Shown piece after piece: positions 24,837 through 34,005 of a DNA stretch of 40,379 nucleotides; the stretch's first letter is position 1, and each line of letters opens with the position of its first letter. The position numbers were made by a program, and so were the translations under genes. The stretch lies in assembly GCF_014696355.1 (NCBI RefSeq), contig NZ_JACJQA010000022.1, positions 1 to 40,379 of the forward strand, written 5' to 3'. The notes beneath the pieces were generated by a model. The model was not told the origin of the DNA and did not search any database. It was given only the letters and a program-made list of their open reading frames with translations. This stretch comes from Pseudanabaena sp. FACHB-1998. Its GTDB lineage: Bacteria > Cyanobacteriota > Cyanobacteriia > Pseudanabaenales > Pseudanabaenaceae.

Positions 24837-24877
24837 AGATTTGGGAATCTGTTGCTTTGCAAGAGATTCCCAAATCT
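24837..24877 (+). terminator. Hairpin after adhE
   Basis: There are 14-base perfect arms (AGATTTGGGAATCT at 24837-24850 and its complement at 24864-24877) with a 13-base loop, 7 bases past the adhE stop. It has no strong T-run, so termination may be partial, letting some transcripts continue into the phosphoketolase gene. Confidence 0.65.
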
Positions 24878-24993
24878 AGCTCCTCAGAATCTAAATTAAA
24901 TCCACACATAACCTCAAGAAACCCAAACTTCATTTAAGGTTGTGATGTGAGTATTCAAAAACTCCAATTATCGACAGGAACAATCGTAATTTT

Positions 24994-27441
24994 ATGGTAT
25001 CTACTCCTATCAAACCAGCAGTAACCGACTTATCAAATCAGTCTATTAGTTGCTATGGTAAGGCTCGTTCTACAGTGTCAGGAACTCCTCTCAGTGCGGA
25101 AGAGTTGCGTAAAATTGATGCCTACTGGCGTGCTTGCAATTATCTGGCGATCGGCATGATCTATCTGCGCGAGAACCCTTTATTGCGTGAACCATTATTA
25201 TCTTCTCACGTCAAAAATCGCTTGCTGGGACATTGGGGATCAAGTCCAGGGATGAGCTTTGTCTACACCCATCTCAATCGTTTAATCAAAAAATACGACC
25301 TCAACACCATCTTTTTAGCAGGACCAGGACATGGCGCTCCTGGAATTTTGGGTCCTGTGTATTTAGAAGGAACCTATTCAGAGGTTTACCATGATGTCAG
25401 TGAAGATGAAGAAGGCTTGAAGCACTTCTTCAAGCAATTTTCCTTCCCCGGCGGAATTGGGAGCCACTGCACCCCAGAAACCCCAGGCTCGATCCATGAA
25501 GGCGGTGAGCTTGGTTATAGCGTCTCCCATGCCTACGGCACAGTGTTTGACAATCCTGATTTGATCTCTGTCGTGATGGTGGGAGATGGTGAGTCGGAAA
25601 CGGGTCCACTGGCTACGGCTTGGCATTCTAACAAATTTATTAACCCCATTCGCGATGGCGCAGTTTTGCCAATTCTGCACTTGAATGGCTACAAGATTAA
25701 TAACCCCACCGTGTTGTCCCGAATTAGCCATGAGGAGCTAGAAAGTCTCTTTGTGGGCTATGGCTATCAGCCCTATTTTGTGGAAGGCTCCGATCCTGAG
25801 TCGATGCACCAAGCGATCGCTGCCACCCTAGAGCATTGCGTTAATGAAATTCGCAGCATCCAGCAAGAATCTCGAAGTACGGGAATTCCTAAACGCGCAA
25901 AATTCCCGATGATCGTCTTGCGGACTCCCAAGGGTTGGACGGGGCCCGATGTTGTCGATGGTCATAAGGTCGAAGGTTTCTGGAGAGCGCACCAAGTACC
26001 ACTGTCGGGAATGCACAACAATCCTGAACATTTACAGATGCTCGTAGATTGGATGCAGAGCTATAAACCTGATGAGTTGTTTGATGCTTCGGGTAAATTA
26101 ATTCCTGAATTGAAGGAGCTTGCGCCCACAGGCGATCGCCGCATGAGCGCAAACCCGATCGCCAATGGTGGTGTCTTGCGCCGAGCCTTGAGAATGCCTG
26201 ATTTCCGTGACTATGGCGTAAAGGTAGAGAAAGCGGGAACTACGGAAGCCGAAAATACTAAGCCCCTTGGTGTTTTCCTCCGTGATGTGATGCGACAAAA
26301 CATGGAAAATTTCCGTGTCTTTGGACCCGATGAAAATACATCGAATAAGCTGCAAGCCATTTACGAAGTCAGTAAGAAATTCTGGATTGCCGAATATCTC
26401 CCTGAAGATGCCGACGGTGGCGAATTAGCGACCGATGGACGGGTGATGGAAATCTTGAGCGAACATACCCTTGAGGGTTGGCTAGAGGGTTATTTGCTGA
26501 CGGGTAGACATGGATTCTTCTCGACCTATGAGTCCTTTGTCCATGTAATTGACTCGATGATTAACCAGCATTGTAAATGGCTGGAAATCAGTAAGGATAT
26601 TTCTTGGCGATCGCCGATCGCTTCGCTCAATTTGTTAATCACCTCGACGGTGTGGCGACAAGATCACAATGGCTTTACCCACCAAGATCCAGGCTTTTTA
26701 GATGTGGTGGTAAACAAGAGTCCCGATGTCACCCGTATCTATTTACCACCCGATGTCAATAGCTTGCTCTCGGTTTCCGATCACTGTTTACGCAGCACCG
26801 ACTATGTAAATGTGATTGTTTGCGATAAGCAGATGCACTTGCAATTCATGGATATGGATGAGGCGATCAAGCATTGCACCAAAGGCTTAGGCATTTGGGA
26901 TTGGGCAAGTAATGATCAAGGTACTGAGCCTGATGTGGTGATGGTCGGCTGTGGCGACATTCTCACACAGGAAGCTTTAGCCGCAACGATTTTACTTTGG
27001 GAGCATTTCCCCGAATTGAAGATTCGCTTTATCAATGTGGTGGATCTGTTCAAGTTACAACCTGATACCGAACATCCTCACGGTTTAAGCGATCGCGATT
27101 TTGACTCGCTCTTTACCACCGATAAGCCGATCATTTTCAACTTCCACGGCTATCCTTGGTTGATTCACCGTCTCGCCTATCGCCGCAAAAACCACAAAAA
27201 TCTCCATGTGCGTGGCTATAAGGAAAAAGGCAACATCAACACACCTTTGGAATTGGCGATTAATAACCAAGTTGATCGCTTTAGTCTAGCGATCGATGTG
27301 ATCGATCGCGTACCCAAGTTGCAAAATATCGGCGCTCATGCGAAGGAAGCCCTCCGCAATCAACAAATCGAATGTCGTCAATATGCCTACGAGCATGGCA
27401 TCGATAAGCCCGAAATTGTAAACTGGCGCTATCCCCATTAA
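24994..27441 (+). CDS. xfp: Phosphoketolase (xylulose-5-phosphate/fructose-6-phosphate type)
   Basis: This 815-residue, thiamine-diphosphate-dependent enzyme is of normal family length. Motifs include [40 protein letters not shown], and the cofactor-binding [19 protein letters not shown]. It splits sugar phosphates into acetyl-phosphate plus a shorter sugar phosphate. This gives ATP through acetate kinase or feeds acetyl-CoA without losing CO2. Its place after pflBA and adhE suggests a shared use in dark or anoxic carbon metabolism, though it has its own 163-base upstream gap. Whether it prefers xylulose-5-P, fructose-6-P or both cannot be read from the sequence. Confidence 0.95.
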   Translation: MVSTPIKPAVTDLSNQSISCYGKARSTVSGTPLSAEELRKIDAYWRACNYLAIGMIYLRENPLLREPLLSSHVKNRLLGHWGSSPGMSFVYTHLNRLIKKYDLNTIFLAGPGHGAPGILGPVYLEGTYSEVYHDVSEDEEGLKHFFKQFSFPGGIGSHCTPETPGSIHEGGELGYSVSHAYGTVFDNPDLISVVMVGDGESETGPLATAWHSNKFINPIRDGAVLPILHLNGYKINNPTVLSRISHEELESLFVGYGYQPYFVEGSDPESMHQAIAATLEHCVNEIRSIQQESRSTGIPKRAKFPMIVLRTPKGWTGPDVVDGHKVEGFWRAHQVPLSGMHNNPEHLQMLVDWMQSYKPDELFDASGKLIPELKELAPTGDRRMSANPIANGGVLRRALRMPDFRDYGVKVEKAGTTEAENTKPLGVFLRDVMRQNMENFRVFGPDENTSNKLQAIYEVSKKFWIAEYLPEDADGGELATDGRVMEILSEHTLEGWLEGYLLTGRHGFFSTYESFVHVIDSMINQHCKWLEISKDISWRSPIASLNLLITSTVWRQDHNGFTHQDPGFLDVVVNKSPDVTRIYLPPDVNSLLSVSDHCLRSTDYVNVIVCDKQMHLQFMDMDEAIKHCTKGLGIWDWASNDQGTEPDVVMVGCGDILTQEALAATILLWEHFPELKIRFINVVDLFKLQPDTEHPHGLSDRDFDSLFTTDKPIIFNFHGYPWLIHRLAYRRKNHKNLHVRGYKEKGNINTPLELAINNQVDRFSLAIDVIDRVPKLQNIGAHAKEALRNQQIECRQYAYEHGIDKPEIVNWRYPH

Positions 27442-27476
27442 TTAAAAAAGCCTTGCTTCGCAAGGCTTTTTTAATT
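27440..27476 (+). terminator. Intrinsic terminator of the phosphoketolase gene
   Basis: There are 17-base perfect arms (27440-27456 and 27460-27476) with a TTC loop, containing GCCTTGC-TTC-GCAAGGC, followed by a TTTTT run. It begins at the stop codon. Confidence 0.85.
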
Positions 27477-27512
27477 TTTTCTTATTTAAAATCGTTGCGC
27501 CTAAACTAACTT

Positions 27513-28151
27513 ATGAGCTTAAAACTATACTTACTCCGTCATGGTGAAACCATCTATAGCCGCACTGGTGGCTATTGTGGCGATCTTGACCCTGAGCTAA
27601 CGGATAATGGACAGAAAATGGCAGCCGCCTTCGGTAAAGCTTATCAAGCGATCGCTTGGAATGCCGTATTTGTCAGCCCCATGAAACGCACAATCGCCAC
27701 AGCCAAACCATTATGCGAAGCGAGTGGTATGGAAATGCAATTTCGTGATGGCTTGCGCGAACTGCGCTATGGCAAATGGGAAGGCTTAGCGAATGAGTTT
27801 GTCAAAGAGAACTATAGCGAAGACTATCTACGCTGGTTAACAGAACCCGCATGGAATCCGCCCACAGGTGGCGAAACGGCTGTCCAACTTGCTAGCCGAG
27901 CTTCGCTGGTAGTTGCCGAAATCCAAGAGAAGTATCCATCGGGTAACGTGTTAGTTGTTTCCCACAAGGCGACAATTCGCGTCATTCTCTGTGGTTTATT
28001 GGGAATTGATCTGGGTCGCTATCGCGATCGCATTGATGTTCCGGCCGCCTCGCTGAGCATTGTCCAGTTTGGCGCATTGGGTCCGATGCTGAAGGTATTA
28101 GGCGATCGCAGTTTTATGGATGCCGATCTGCGATCGTTAGCAGGCACTTAA
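27513..28151 (+). CDS. Histidine phosphatase superfamily protein (phosphoglycerate mutase-like)
   Basis: This 212-residue protein has the catalytic LLRHGET motif (H10) and the second histidine in VVSHKATIRVIL. ELRYGKWEG supplies the usual acid region, and PTGGETAVQLASR is a typical substrate-loop segment. The branch includes sugar-phosphate phosphatases, cobalamin-pathway CobC and true mutases. The substrate cannot be named. It is flanked by terminators on both sides, so it is transcribed alone. Confidence 0.85.
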   Translation: MSLKLYLLRHGETIYSRTGGYCGDLDPELTDNGQKMAAAFGKAYQAIAWNAVFVSPMKRTIATAKPLCEASGMEMQFRDGLRELRYGKWEGLANEFVKENYSEDYLRWLTEPAWNPPTGGETAVQLASRASLVVAEIQEKYPSGNVLVVSHKATIRVILCGLLGIDLGRYRDRIDVPAASLSIVQFGALGPMLKVLGDRSFMDADLRSLAGT

Positions 28152-28166
28152 TACAAAAAATCAAGA

Positions 28167-28199
28167 CAAAATAGGCGGCGCGAAGCGCCGCCTATTTTG
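28167..28199. terminator. Bidirectional terminator between convergent genes
   Basis: There are 15-base perfect arms (CAAAATAGGCGGCGC at 28167-28181 and its complement at 28185-28199) with a GAA loop. The right arm overlaps the last codons of the minus-strand gene ending at 28192. A-rich and T-rich arm ends suit both directions. Confidence 0.8.
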
Positions 28200-29007
28200 C
28201 CTTGAGGGGCTTTGCTATTTCTTGGAGAATTGGTAAAAGTTCAGTATGACTGACGACTAGAGTAGGGAAATTGCGATCGCTGTAATCCTTACCTAATTCC
28301 AATGGAAAAATATTTAATAATTCTTCTTGCGGAATCCAAATCGCCCCGATCGCTTTAAGAATTACCCAAACCGCCGCAATATCCCAAATCTTAGGTGTAG
28401 CTTCCACTGCGCCAATTGTCGAACCAAGCGCGACCGTCAAGAGGTTATAACTTGCCACTCCCAACATTCTTAACTTGAAAGGGAACTTCGATCTACCGAT
28501 TTTTCCCAAACTGCGAGAACAGGCACTAAAAAAGTAATTTCCCAATGCATCAGGATCGGGTGAGCTTTCTGCTAAATGTAGTGGATTGCCATTCACAAAA
28601 GCCGCTGCACCATTCTCATCGGACCAACCATAGATATTCTGACCCAAGGGCGGAATAGCGACATAGCCAAACACAGGCGTACCCCAATGCAATAAGCCTA
28701 GAGAAATGCCCCAAATTGGAATTCCCCTTGCAAAATTAGTTGTGCCATCAAGGGGATCAACCACCCAAGCCCATTCGCGATCAGGTAAAGTCTGCGTCGA
28801 TTCCTCGGTTAAAATTCCAAAGTCAGGAAATTCTATTTCTAGAGCCGATTTGATATAGGCATCCGCCCATTGATCGCTTTGAGTAACTAAACTGCCATCA
28901 TCCTTAGAGATCGCCACTCGCGCCTGTTCAAAATCCGCCAGTAGGCGATCACCCACCTGCTGCGTAAGTTCTTGGATAAAGGGAAGAATTTCAGACCAGT
29001 TATTCAT
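28192..29007 (-). CDS. Inositol monophosphatase-family phosphatase
   Basis: This protein of about 271 residues has the metal-binding motifs of the Li-sensitive phosphatase family: GILTEES (E68, E69), WVVDPLDGTTNF (D84, D87) and a late WDIAAVWVI. The family hydrolyses inositol-1-phosphate, histidinol-phosphate, 3'-phosphoadenosine phosphates or fructose bisphosphates; the cyanobacterial substrate is not evident. The frame also opens at 29028 (MHFIAIT...), but MNNWSEILPF at 29007 matches usual starts better. Its end is inside the convergent terminator. Confidence 0.88.
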   Translation of the reverse strand: MNNWSEILPFIQELTQQVGDRLLADFEQARVAISKDDGSLVTQSDQWADAYIKSALEIEFPDFGILTEESTQTLPDREWAWVVDPLDGTTNFARGIPIWGISLGLLHWGTPVFGYVAIPPLGQNIYGWSDENGAAAFVNGNPLHLAESSPDPDALGNYFFSACSRSLGKIGRSKFPFKLRMLGVASYNLLTVALGSTIGAVEATPKIWDIAAVWVILKAIGAIWIPQEELLNIFPLELGKDYSDRNFPTLVVSHTELLPILQEIAKPLKAK

Positions 29008-29061
29008 AGTAATTGCGATAAAATGCAATGATATTAGGACTTATGAGGATTTTATAGACCT

Positions 29062-29859
29062 ATGAACTTTAGCTTAAATTTGAGTCTAAGTTTAGGTCGC
29101 ATTTGGGCGATCGCAACCAATGTATTTCGCGAAACAGTACGCGAACAGGTTTTATATCTGTCCTTGCTTTATACCCTGATTGTCGTATCAGCAATGCTGA
29201 TGTTGCCAGAATTTTCCTATGACTCATCCGCCAAGATGATCGTTGATACAGGCATTGCGGCGATCGAAATCGTGAGCTTAATTGTGGCAGTACTGGTCGG
29301 CACAAACTTAATTAACAAAGAAATCGATAAGCGCACCATCTTTATTTTGATTGCTAAGCCCATGCATCGCACCGAATTTGTTCTCGGTAAGCATCTCGGC
29401 TTAACGGCTGTAGTCGGAGCGCTAGTCGCGATCATGACGATCATCTTTATTGTGCTGATGACGATTAAACAAATCGCCATCCCCATTCCTGCCATTCTCA
29501 CGGCTAACTTTTTTATCTTTTGGCAGATTATGCTACTAGGGGCGATCGCCATATTTTTTGGTTCCTTTACAGGTTCCCTAATCGCATCCTTACTGACCCT
29601 TGCCGCCTACATGATTGGTAATTTCAGCCGTGATTTATTGCTATTGGGCGAAATCTCCAAAAATCCTAGTTTGCAACTGATCACCCGCACTTTGTATATG
29701 ATTCTGCCCGACCTATCTCGCGCAAATCTTAAAAACGAAGCGGTATATAACATTCTGCCCAGCCTTGCCGACATGTTCAACAATGGCATTTATATCTTGA
29801 GCTATGCTCTGTTGACCTTAGCGATCGCTATCTTCATCTTCGCCCGTCGCCAATTTTAA
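29062..29859 (+). CDS. ABC-2-type transporter permease
   Basis: This 265-residue membrane protein has about six hydrophobic segments: VLYLSLLYTLIVVSAMLML, IEIVSLIVAVLVGTNLI, TAVVGALVAIMTIIFIVLM, IFWQIMLLGAIAIFFG, SLIASLLTLAAYMIG and the last ALLTLAIAIFIFA. NKEIDKRTIFILIAKPM is a cytoplasmic loop typical of NosY/ABC-2-like permeases. An ATPase partner is not encoded nearby, so the substrate is unknown. It starts 33 bases from the divergent phosphatase start region, so the two promoters probably overlap. Confidence 0.8.
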   Translation: MNFSLNLSLSLGRIWAIATNVFRETVREQVLYLSLLYTLIVVSAMLMLPEFSYDSSAKMIVDTGIAAIEIVSLIVAVLVGTNLINKEIDKRTIFILIAKPMHRTEFVLGKHLGLTAVVGALVAIMTIIFIVLMTIKQIAIPIPAILTANFFIFWQIMLLGAIAIFFGSFTGSLIASLLTLAAYMIGNFSRDLLLLGEISKNPSLQLITRTLYMILPDLSRANLKNEAVYNILPSLADMFNNGIYILSYALLTLAIAIFIFARRQF

Positions 29860-29898
29860 TAAAATGGCGACGCTTCGCGTCGCCATTTTATTAAAATT
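29852..29898. terminator. Long hairpin ending the permease gene
   Basis: There are 22-base perfect arms (29852-29873 and 29877-29898) with a TTC loop; the inner core is GGCGACGC-TTC-GCGTCGCC and the outer part is A/T-rich. It overlaps the last codons of the permease gene and reads as a terminator in both directions. Confidence 0.8.
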
Positions 29899-29923
29899 AA
29901 AAGCCGCACCATGTGCGGCTTTT
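29899..29923 (-). terminator. Terminator of pilT
   Basis: The 11-base arms (AAAAGCCGCAC at 29899-29909 and its complement at 29913-29923) have a CAT loop and A- or T-runs at the ends. It is 4 bases beyond the pilT stop and directly adjoins the permease hairpin, so each convergent gene has its own hairpin. Confidence 0.8.
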
Positions 29924-29927
29924 TTGC

Positions 29928-31415
29928 TTACATACGACCACGCAACATTTGCGCCATTTCGTTTGGTTTCGGTGAGTTCTCTACGGCTGTCTCCTCCGTA
30001 ATGCGTCCATCCTCATAGAGCTTATAGAGAGACTGGTTCATATTGACCATGCCCTCATAGGTACACTTAGGAATGATCGCCTCAATTTCATCCACTTCAC
30101 CACGCTTGATATAGTCCCGCACCGCATCGGTATTAATCATGATTTCATGGACGGCGGCGCGTTTCCCATCGGTCGTTCTTACTAGGGACTGAGCAATAAC
30201 ACCCACTAGCGACTCCGCCACCTGAATCCGCATGGGCGCTTGTTGTTCAGGCTCAAAGAGGTTGAGAATCCGCTCAATCGTCTTAACCGCACTGTTGGTG
30301 TGCAAAGTTCCAAATACTAAGTGCCCTGTTTGGGCAGCTTTTAGCGCCGTATTGACTGTTTCCTTGTCGCGCATTTCCCCAATCAGAATGATATCGGGAT
30401 CTTCACGCAAAGCCGCCTTCAGAGCATTATCAAACTTGAGCGTATGAATACCGACTTCCCTTTGCTTAATCAGGGCTTTTTTGCTTTGATGCACAAATTC
30501 AATCGGATCTTCAATGGAAATCAAATGCTTCTGCATTTCCGTATTAATGAAGTCCACCATCGCCGCCAAGGTCGTAGACTTACCCGAACCCGTGGGGCCC
30601 GTTACCAGAATTAATCCCTTATGGGTATAGCAAAGCTCACGGAATACCTCAGGCAACCCTAACTGATCGATCGACAAAATCTTGAGGGGAATAAGTCGCA
30701 AGACCATCGCCGAACCCCGCAAAGAATCAAAAACATTGATCCGACAACGGGCAAATTCGTATTGAGTAGCACCGTCAAACTCTAGGGTGTCGCGAAATTG
30801 CTGGATTTGCTTATCATCCATAATTTCCGTCAACCAAGTATCAAAGGTCTGCTTATCAGGCACAGGATACTGTTCCTGCGTGACCATTAAGCCTCGACTC
30901 CGAAATCTCACAGGCTCATTTATGCCAGCATGAATATCGGAACATCCTTGTTCATGGGCATCCTTGACAATTTGAGCAAGGGTGGGCTGTCCTGAACTGC
31001 GCTGTAAAATCGATGGCACACCTAAGCCTGGAAGGTTTGGAGGTGGACCGGGACGAATGGGAGGACGAGGATTTGGTGGTGGTGGCACATTGGTGATCTG
31101 GGTATCCGTGGGGATCGCCATCTGTGCTTGACGGGCTGCGGCTGCGGCTCTAGCCTGTTGGGCAGCTTGGGCTTGCTGAATTTGGGCGGGAGTCAATGCA
31201 GGATTTGGGGCAACACCACGAGCTTGAGCGGCTTGCGCCTGTTGAGGATTAGCGGCGCGAGGCTGTCCTGATTGAGGATTAGGAGGTACTTGAGGGTTGT
31301 TGGGTGGAGCGACACGCTGCTGGGCGGGCGGTGGGGCGGCGGGGTTACGTGGCTGTTGTGGCACACCTCCCCCAGAAGAAGGTGGTGGTAAGGGAGGCAT
31401 CCCAGATTGCGTCAT
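29928..31415 (-). CDS. pilT: Type IV pilus retraction ATPase PilT with proline-rich N-terminal extension
   Basis: The C-terminal 345 or so residues are a complete PilT: QIVKDAHEQGCSDIHAGINE, Walker A GPTGSGKST (273-281), the acidic box ALREDPDIILIGEMRD, HTNSAVKTIERILNLF with its histidine, and the ending EMAQMLRGRM. It powers pilus retraction for twitching motility and DNA uptake. The first 140 or so residues are low-complexity, rich in P, Q, A and N (for example PPLPPPSSGGGVPQQPRNPA), and absent from ordinary PilT, whose Walker lysine lies near residue 136 (279 here). The extension is a continuous open frame with no good internal start. Confidence 0.93.
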   Translation of the reverse strand: MTQSGMPPLPPPSSGGGVPQQPRNPAAPPPAQQRVAPPNNPQVPPNPQSGQPRAANPQQAQAAQARGVAPNPALTPAQIQQAQAAQQARAAAAARQAQMAIPTDTQITNVPPPPNPRPPIRPGPPPNLPGLGVPSILQRSSGQPTLAQIVKDAHEQGCSDIHAGINEPVRFRSRGLMVTQEQYPVPDKQTFDTWLTEIMDDKQIQQFRDTLEFDGATQYEFARCRINVFDSLRGSAMVLRLIPLKILSIDQLGLPEVFRELCYTHKGLILVTGPTGSGKSTTLAAMVDFINTEMQKHLISIEDPIEFVHQSKKALIKQREVGIHTLKFDNALKAALREDPDIILIGEMRDKETVNTALKAAQTGHLVFGTLHTNSAVKTIERILNLFEPEQQAPMRIQVAESLVGVIAQSLVRTTDGKRAAVHEIMINTDAVRDYIKRGEVDEIEAIIPKCTYEGMVNMNQSLYKLYEDGRITEETAVENSPKPNEMAQMLRGRM

Positions 31416-31529
31416 AGTTGAACCTCTTTCTAAATCAGTTTTCGCGATTTGACCTAAAAAATAACCAATCCTGTTACTTCATAGGCTAAAAATATATTAG
31501 CTGTTGTAAATACTATCCTCAAATAATTA

Positions 31530-32375
31530 ATGAATATTCTCAGTGCCCTGCGATCGAAACCGAACGCAGAAAGCAAAAAAGCTTCTCAACAATCTGCCCC
31601 TAAGCAAAATAAAGGTATTGAAATAAAGTCACAACGGGAGTTGGACTTTATGCGTGAGTCTTCTCGCATTGTAGCAACAGTCCTCAAGGAAATTTCCGAG
31701 ATAATTGCCCCTGGGATGACCACTAAGGATCTAGATGCCTATGCCGAAAAACGGATTCGAGAGATGGGTGCTGTACCTAGCTTCAAAGGCTATTGCGGTT
31801 TCCCTGCGAGCATCTGCTCTAGCATTAATAACGAAGTGGTACATGGCATCCCTAACGCAAAGAAGGTAATTAAGCTAGGTGACCTAGTTAAAATTGACAC
31901 AGGGGCGTTTAAAAATGGATTTCATGGAGATTCTTGCATCACGGTAGGCGTTGGCACGATTAGCGAGAAAGCCTCTAAGTTGATGCGTGTGGCTGAAGAA
32001 GCTCTATTTAAGGGCATTGAGCAGGTAAAGCCCGGCAATTGTATGCTTGATTTGGCTGGGGCGATCGAGGATCATGTGAAGGCTAATGGCTTTGTCATTG
32101 TGGAAGATTTTACGGGGCATGGTGTGGGGCGTAATCTCCATGAAGAGCCGTCTGTGTTCAATTTCCGTACCTACCAGTTGCCTAATGTGCGTTTTCGTCC
32201 CGGGATGACCCTAGCGATCGAGCCTATTTTAAATGCTGGTTCTAAGCGAGTACGGATCTTGGCGGATAAATGGACAGCAGTAACGGTCGACAATCAGCTT
32301 TCTGCTCAATTTGAGCATACAGTTTTAGTTACTGAGACTGGTTATGAAATTTTTACCGATCGCACTAAAGTTTAG
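31530..32375 (+). CDS. map: Methionine aminopeptidase, type I
   Basis: This 281-residue enzyme removes the initiator methionine. All five metal ligands are visible: D123 (KIDTG), D134 (HGDSC), H197 (GHGVG), E231 (AIEPI) and E262 (FEHTV). Residues 1-30 are a short basic, S/Q/K-rich leader not needed for catalysis ([20 protein letters not shown]); cyanobacteria often have several Map paralogues and this one has its own leader. It is divergent from pilT with a 114-base gap holding both start regions. Confidence 0.95.
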   Translation: MNILSALRSKPNAESKKASQQSAPKQNKGIEIKSQRELDFMRESSRIVATVLKEISEIIAPGMTTKDLDAYAEKRIREMGAVPSFKGYCGFPASICSSINNEVVHGIPNAKKVIKLGDLVKIDTGAFKNGFHGDSCITVGVGTISEKASKLMRVAEEALFKGIEQVKPGNCMLDLAGAIEDHVKANGFVIVEDFTGHGVGRNLHEEPSVFNFRTYQLPNVRFRPGMTLAIEPILNAGSKRVRILADKWTAVTVDNQLSAQFEHTVLVTETGYEIFTDRTKV

Positions 32376-32420
32376 GCAAAGGACATTTTATAGCAAAGCT
32401 AGAGTTAGCCAGTACAAACC

Positions 32421-32475
32421 AAAACCAAAAAAGCGAGTTGCGGCGCGAAGCGCCGCAACTCGCTTTTTTGGTTTT
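32421..32475 (+). terminator. Terminator of map with a repeated core
   Basis: There are 26-base perfect arms (32421-32446 and 32450-32475) with a GAA loop, ending in TTTTTT. The core GCGAGTTGCGGCGC is shared with the palindrome at 14078-14114, though the loops differ. Confidence 0.85.
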
Positions 32476-32578
32476 ATGCCCTAAGCAAAACTTACTTTGC
32501 TATATGCCTTCTAAAAATATATTTCTCATTTACTCCCTTTCTACCCAAAGAATAGGCGGTATAAAGTGAATAATTAGC

Positions 32579-32601
32579 CGTGCGCGGCGAAGCCGCACAC
32601 G
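32579..32601. repeat. Short GC-rich palindrome before sufS
   Basis: CGTGCGCGGC (32579-32588), loop GAA, then GCCGCACACG (32592-32601) with one mismatch. It is the same core as the hairpin at 13989-14021 in the other orientation. It has no T-run, so it looks like a dispersed repeat. The rest of 32476-32671 shows no gene. Confidence 0.6.
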
Positions 32602-32671
32602 CCTATCATTTAAGATTCCTATAACTGTTAAGATGCATATAGCAGTTACGGTATTAAACGACGCAAGCGTC

Positions 32672-33919
32672 ATGACATTAACTTACGAAAAGACTTTGGC
32701 GGATCAAGTCAGAGCAGATTTTGAAATACTAGATCAACAGGTCAACGGCAAGCCCCTCATTTATTTTGACAATGCCGCTAGTTCCCAAAAGCCCAAATCA
32801 GTAATCGCCGCATGGAAGTATTATTACGAGCATGATAATGCCAATGTCCATCGAGGCGCACATACCCTCAGCGCCAGAGCCACTGATGCCTACGAAGGAG
32901 CGCGAGAAAAAGTCGCCAAGTTTGTGAACGCGAAATCCTTTCAAGAAATTATCTACACTCGCAATGCTAGCGAAGCGATTAATCTAGTTGCCTATACTTG
33001 GGGCTGGGCAAATCTGAAGGAGGGGGATGAGGTCATTCTCTCGGTGATGGAACATCACAGCAATATTGTGCCTTGGCAATTGATTGCTCAACGCACAGGC
33101 GCAGTCTTGAAGTTTCTGGAACCTAATGAGGATGGAATATTAACGATAGAACAGTTCAAATCCTTGCTCAATGGAAAAACTAAGTTAGTTTCTATCGTTC
33201 ATGTCTCTAATACCTTAGGCTGTGTTAACCCAGTAGAAGAGATCATCTCTCTCGCCCATGCTCAAGGGGTAAAAGTATTACTGGATGCCTGTCAGAGCGT
33301 GCCACATATGCCCATTGATGTCCAGAAGTTAGATTGCGATTGGCTCGTTGCTTCAGGACATAAGATGTGTGCGCCAACGGGAATTGGCTTTCTTTATGGC
33401 AAGCGTGATCGCTTGCTAGAGATGCCTCCCTTTATGGGCGGCGGCGAAATGATTTCGGAAGTCTTTCTCGATCATTCTACCTATGCGGAATTACCACATA
33501 AGTTTGAGGCAGGAACTCCCGCCATTGGTGAGGCGATCGCCCTTGGTGCAGCAGTAGATTATCTCATGGCGATCGGCATGGATAAAATCCACGCCTATGA
33601 ACAGGAATTAATCAATTATTTGATGGATTATTTGGTAGAGATTCCCGATATTAAAATTTATGGGCCCCGCCACGATCGCGCGGGTCTAGCGGCTTTCACG
33701 ATCGCGCATGGTATTCATGCCAATGATTTATCAGCTATGCTCGATCAAGATGGTATTGCGATTCGTTCTGGACATCATTGCACTCAGCCCTTACATCGCT
33801 TTTTAGGAATTAGCGGCACTGCTAGGGCGAGTGTCTATTTCTATAACACCAAAGCAGAAGTAGATACTTTTGTCGCTTCCCTTAAAGATGCGATCTCTTT
33901 TTTCAAAAGCGTCATCTAA
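32672..33919 (+). CDS. sufS: Cysteine desulfurase SufS
   Basis: This protein of about 415 residues is a PLP-dependent class V aminotransferase-fold enzyme that releases sulfur from cysteine for iron-sulfur cluster assembly. K231 in [12 protein letters not shown] binds PLP, and C370 in [14 protein letters not shown] is the persulfide cysteine in the short loop typical of Suf[13 protein letters not shown] and [14 protein letters not shown] are family motifs. The frame also opens at 32633, but [17 protein letters not shown] fits usual SufS starts. In many cyanobacteria sufBCD sit beside it; here they do not. Confidence 0.94.
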   Translation: MTLTYEKTLADQVRADFEILDQQVNGKPLIYFDNAASSQKPKSVIAAWKYYYEHDNANVHRGAHTLSARATDAYEGAREKVAKFVNAKSFQEIIYTRNASEAINLVAYTWGWANLKEGDEVILSVMEHHSNIVPWQLIAQRTGAVLKFLEPNEDGILTIEQFKSLLNGKTKLVSIVHVSNTLGCVNPVEEIISLAHAQGVKVLLDACQSVPHMPIDVQKLDCDWLVASGHKMCAPTGIGFLYGKRDRLLEMPPFMGGGEMISEVFLDHSTYAELPHKFEAGTPAIGEAIALGAAVDYLMAIGMDKIHAYEQELINYLMDYLVEIPDIKIYGPRHDRAGLAAFTIAHGIHANDLSAMLDQDGIAIRSGHHCTQPLHRFLGISGTARASVYFYNTKAEVDTFVASLKDAISFFKSVI

Positions 33920-33923
33920 ACCA

Positions 33924-33964
33924 CACAAGAGAGGGTTGGTGCGAAGCACCAACCCTCTCTTGTG
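33924..33964. terminator. Hairpin after sufS
   Basis: There are 19-base perfect arms (CACAAGAGAGGGTTGGTGC at 33924-33942 and its complement at 33946-33964) with a GAA loop. It starts 4 bases past the stop and has no T-run. Confidence 0.75.
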
Positions 33965-34005
33965 ATAAACAAAATTCGCCACAATCGCAAGGTGCTGTAA
34001 ATCCT

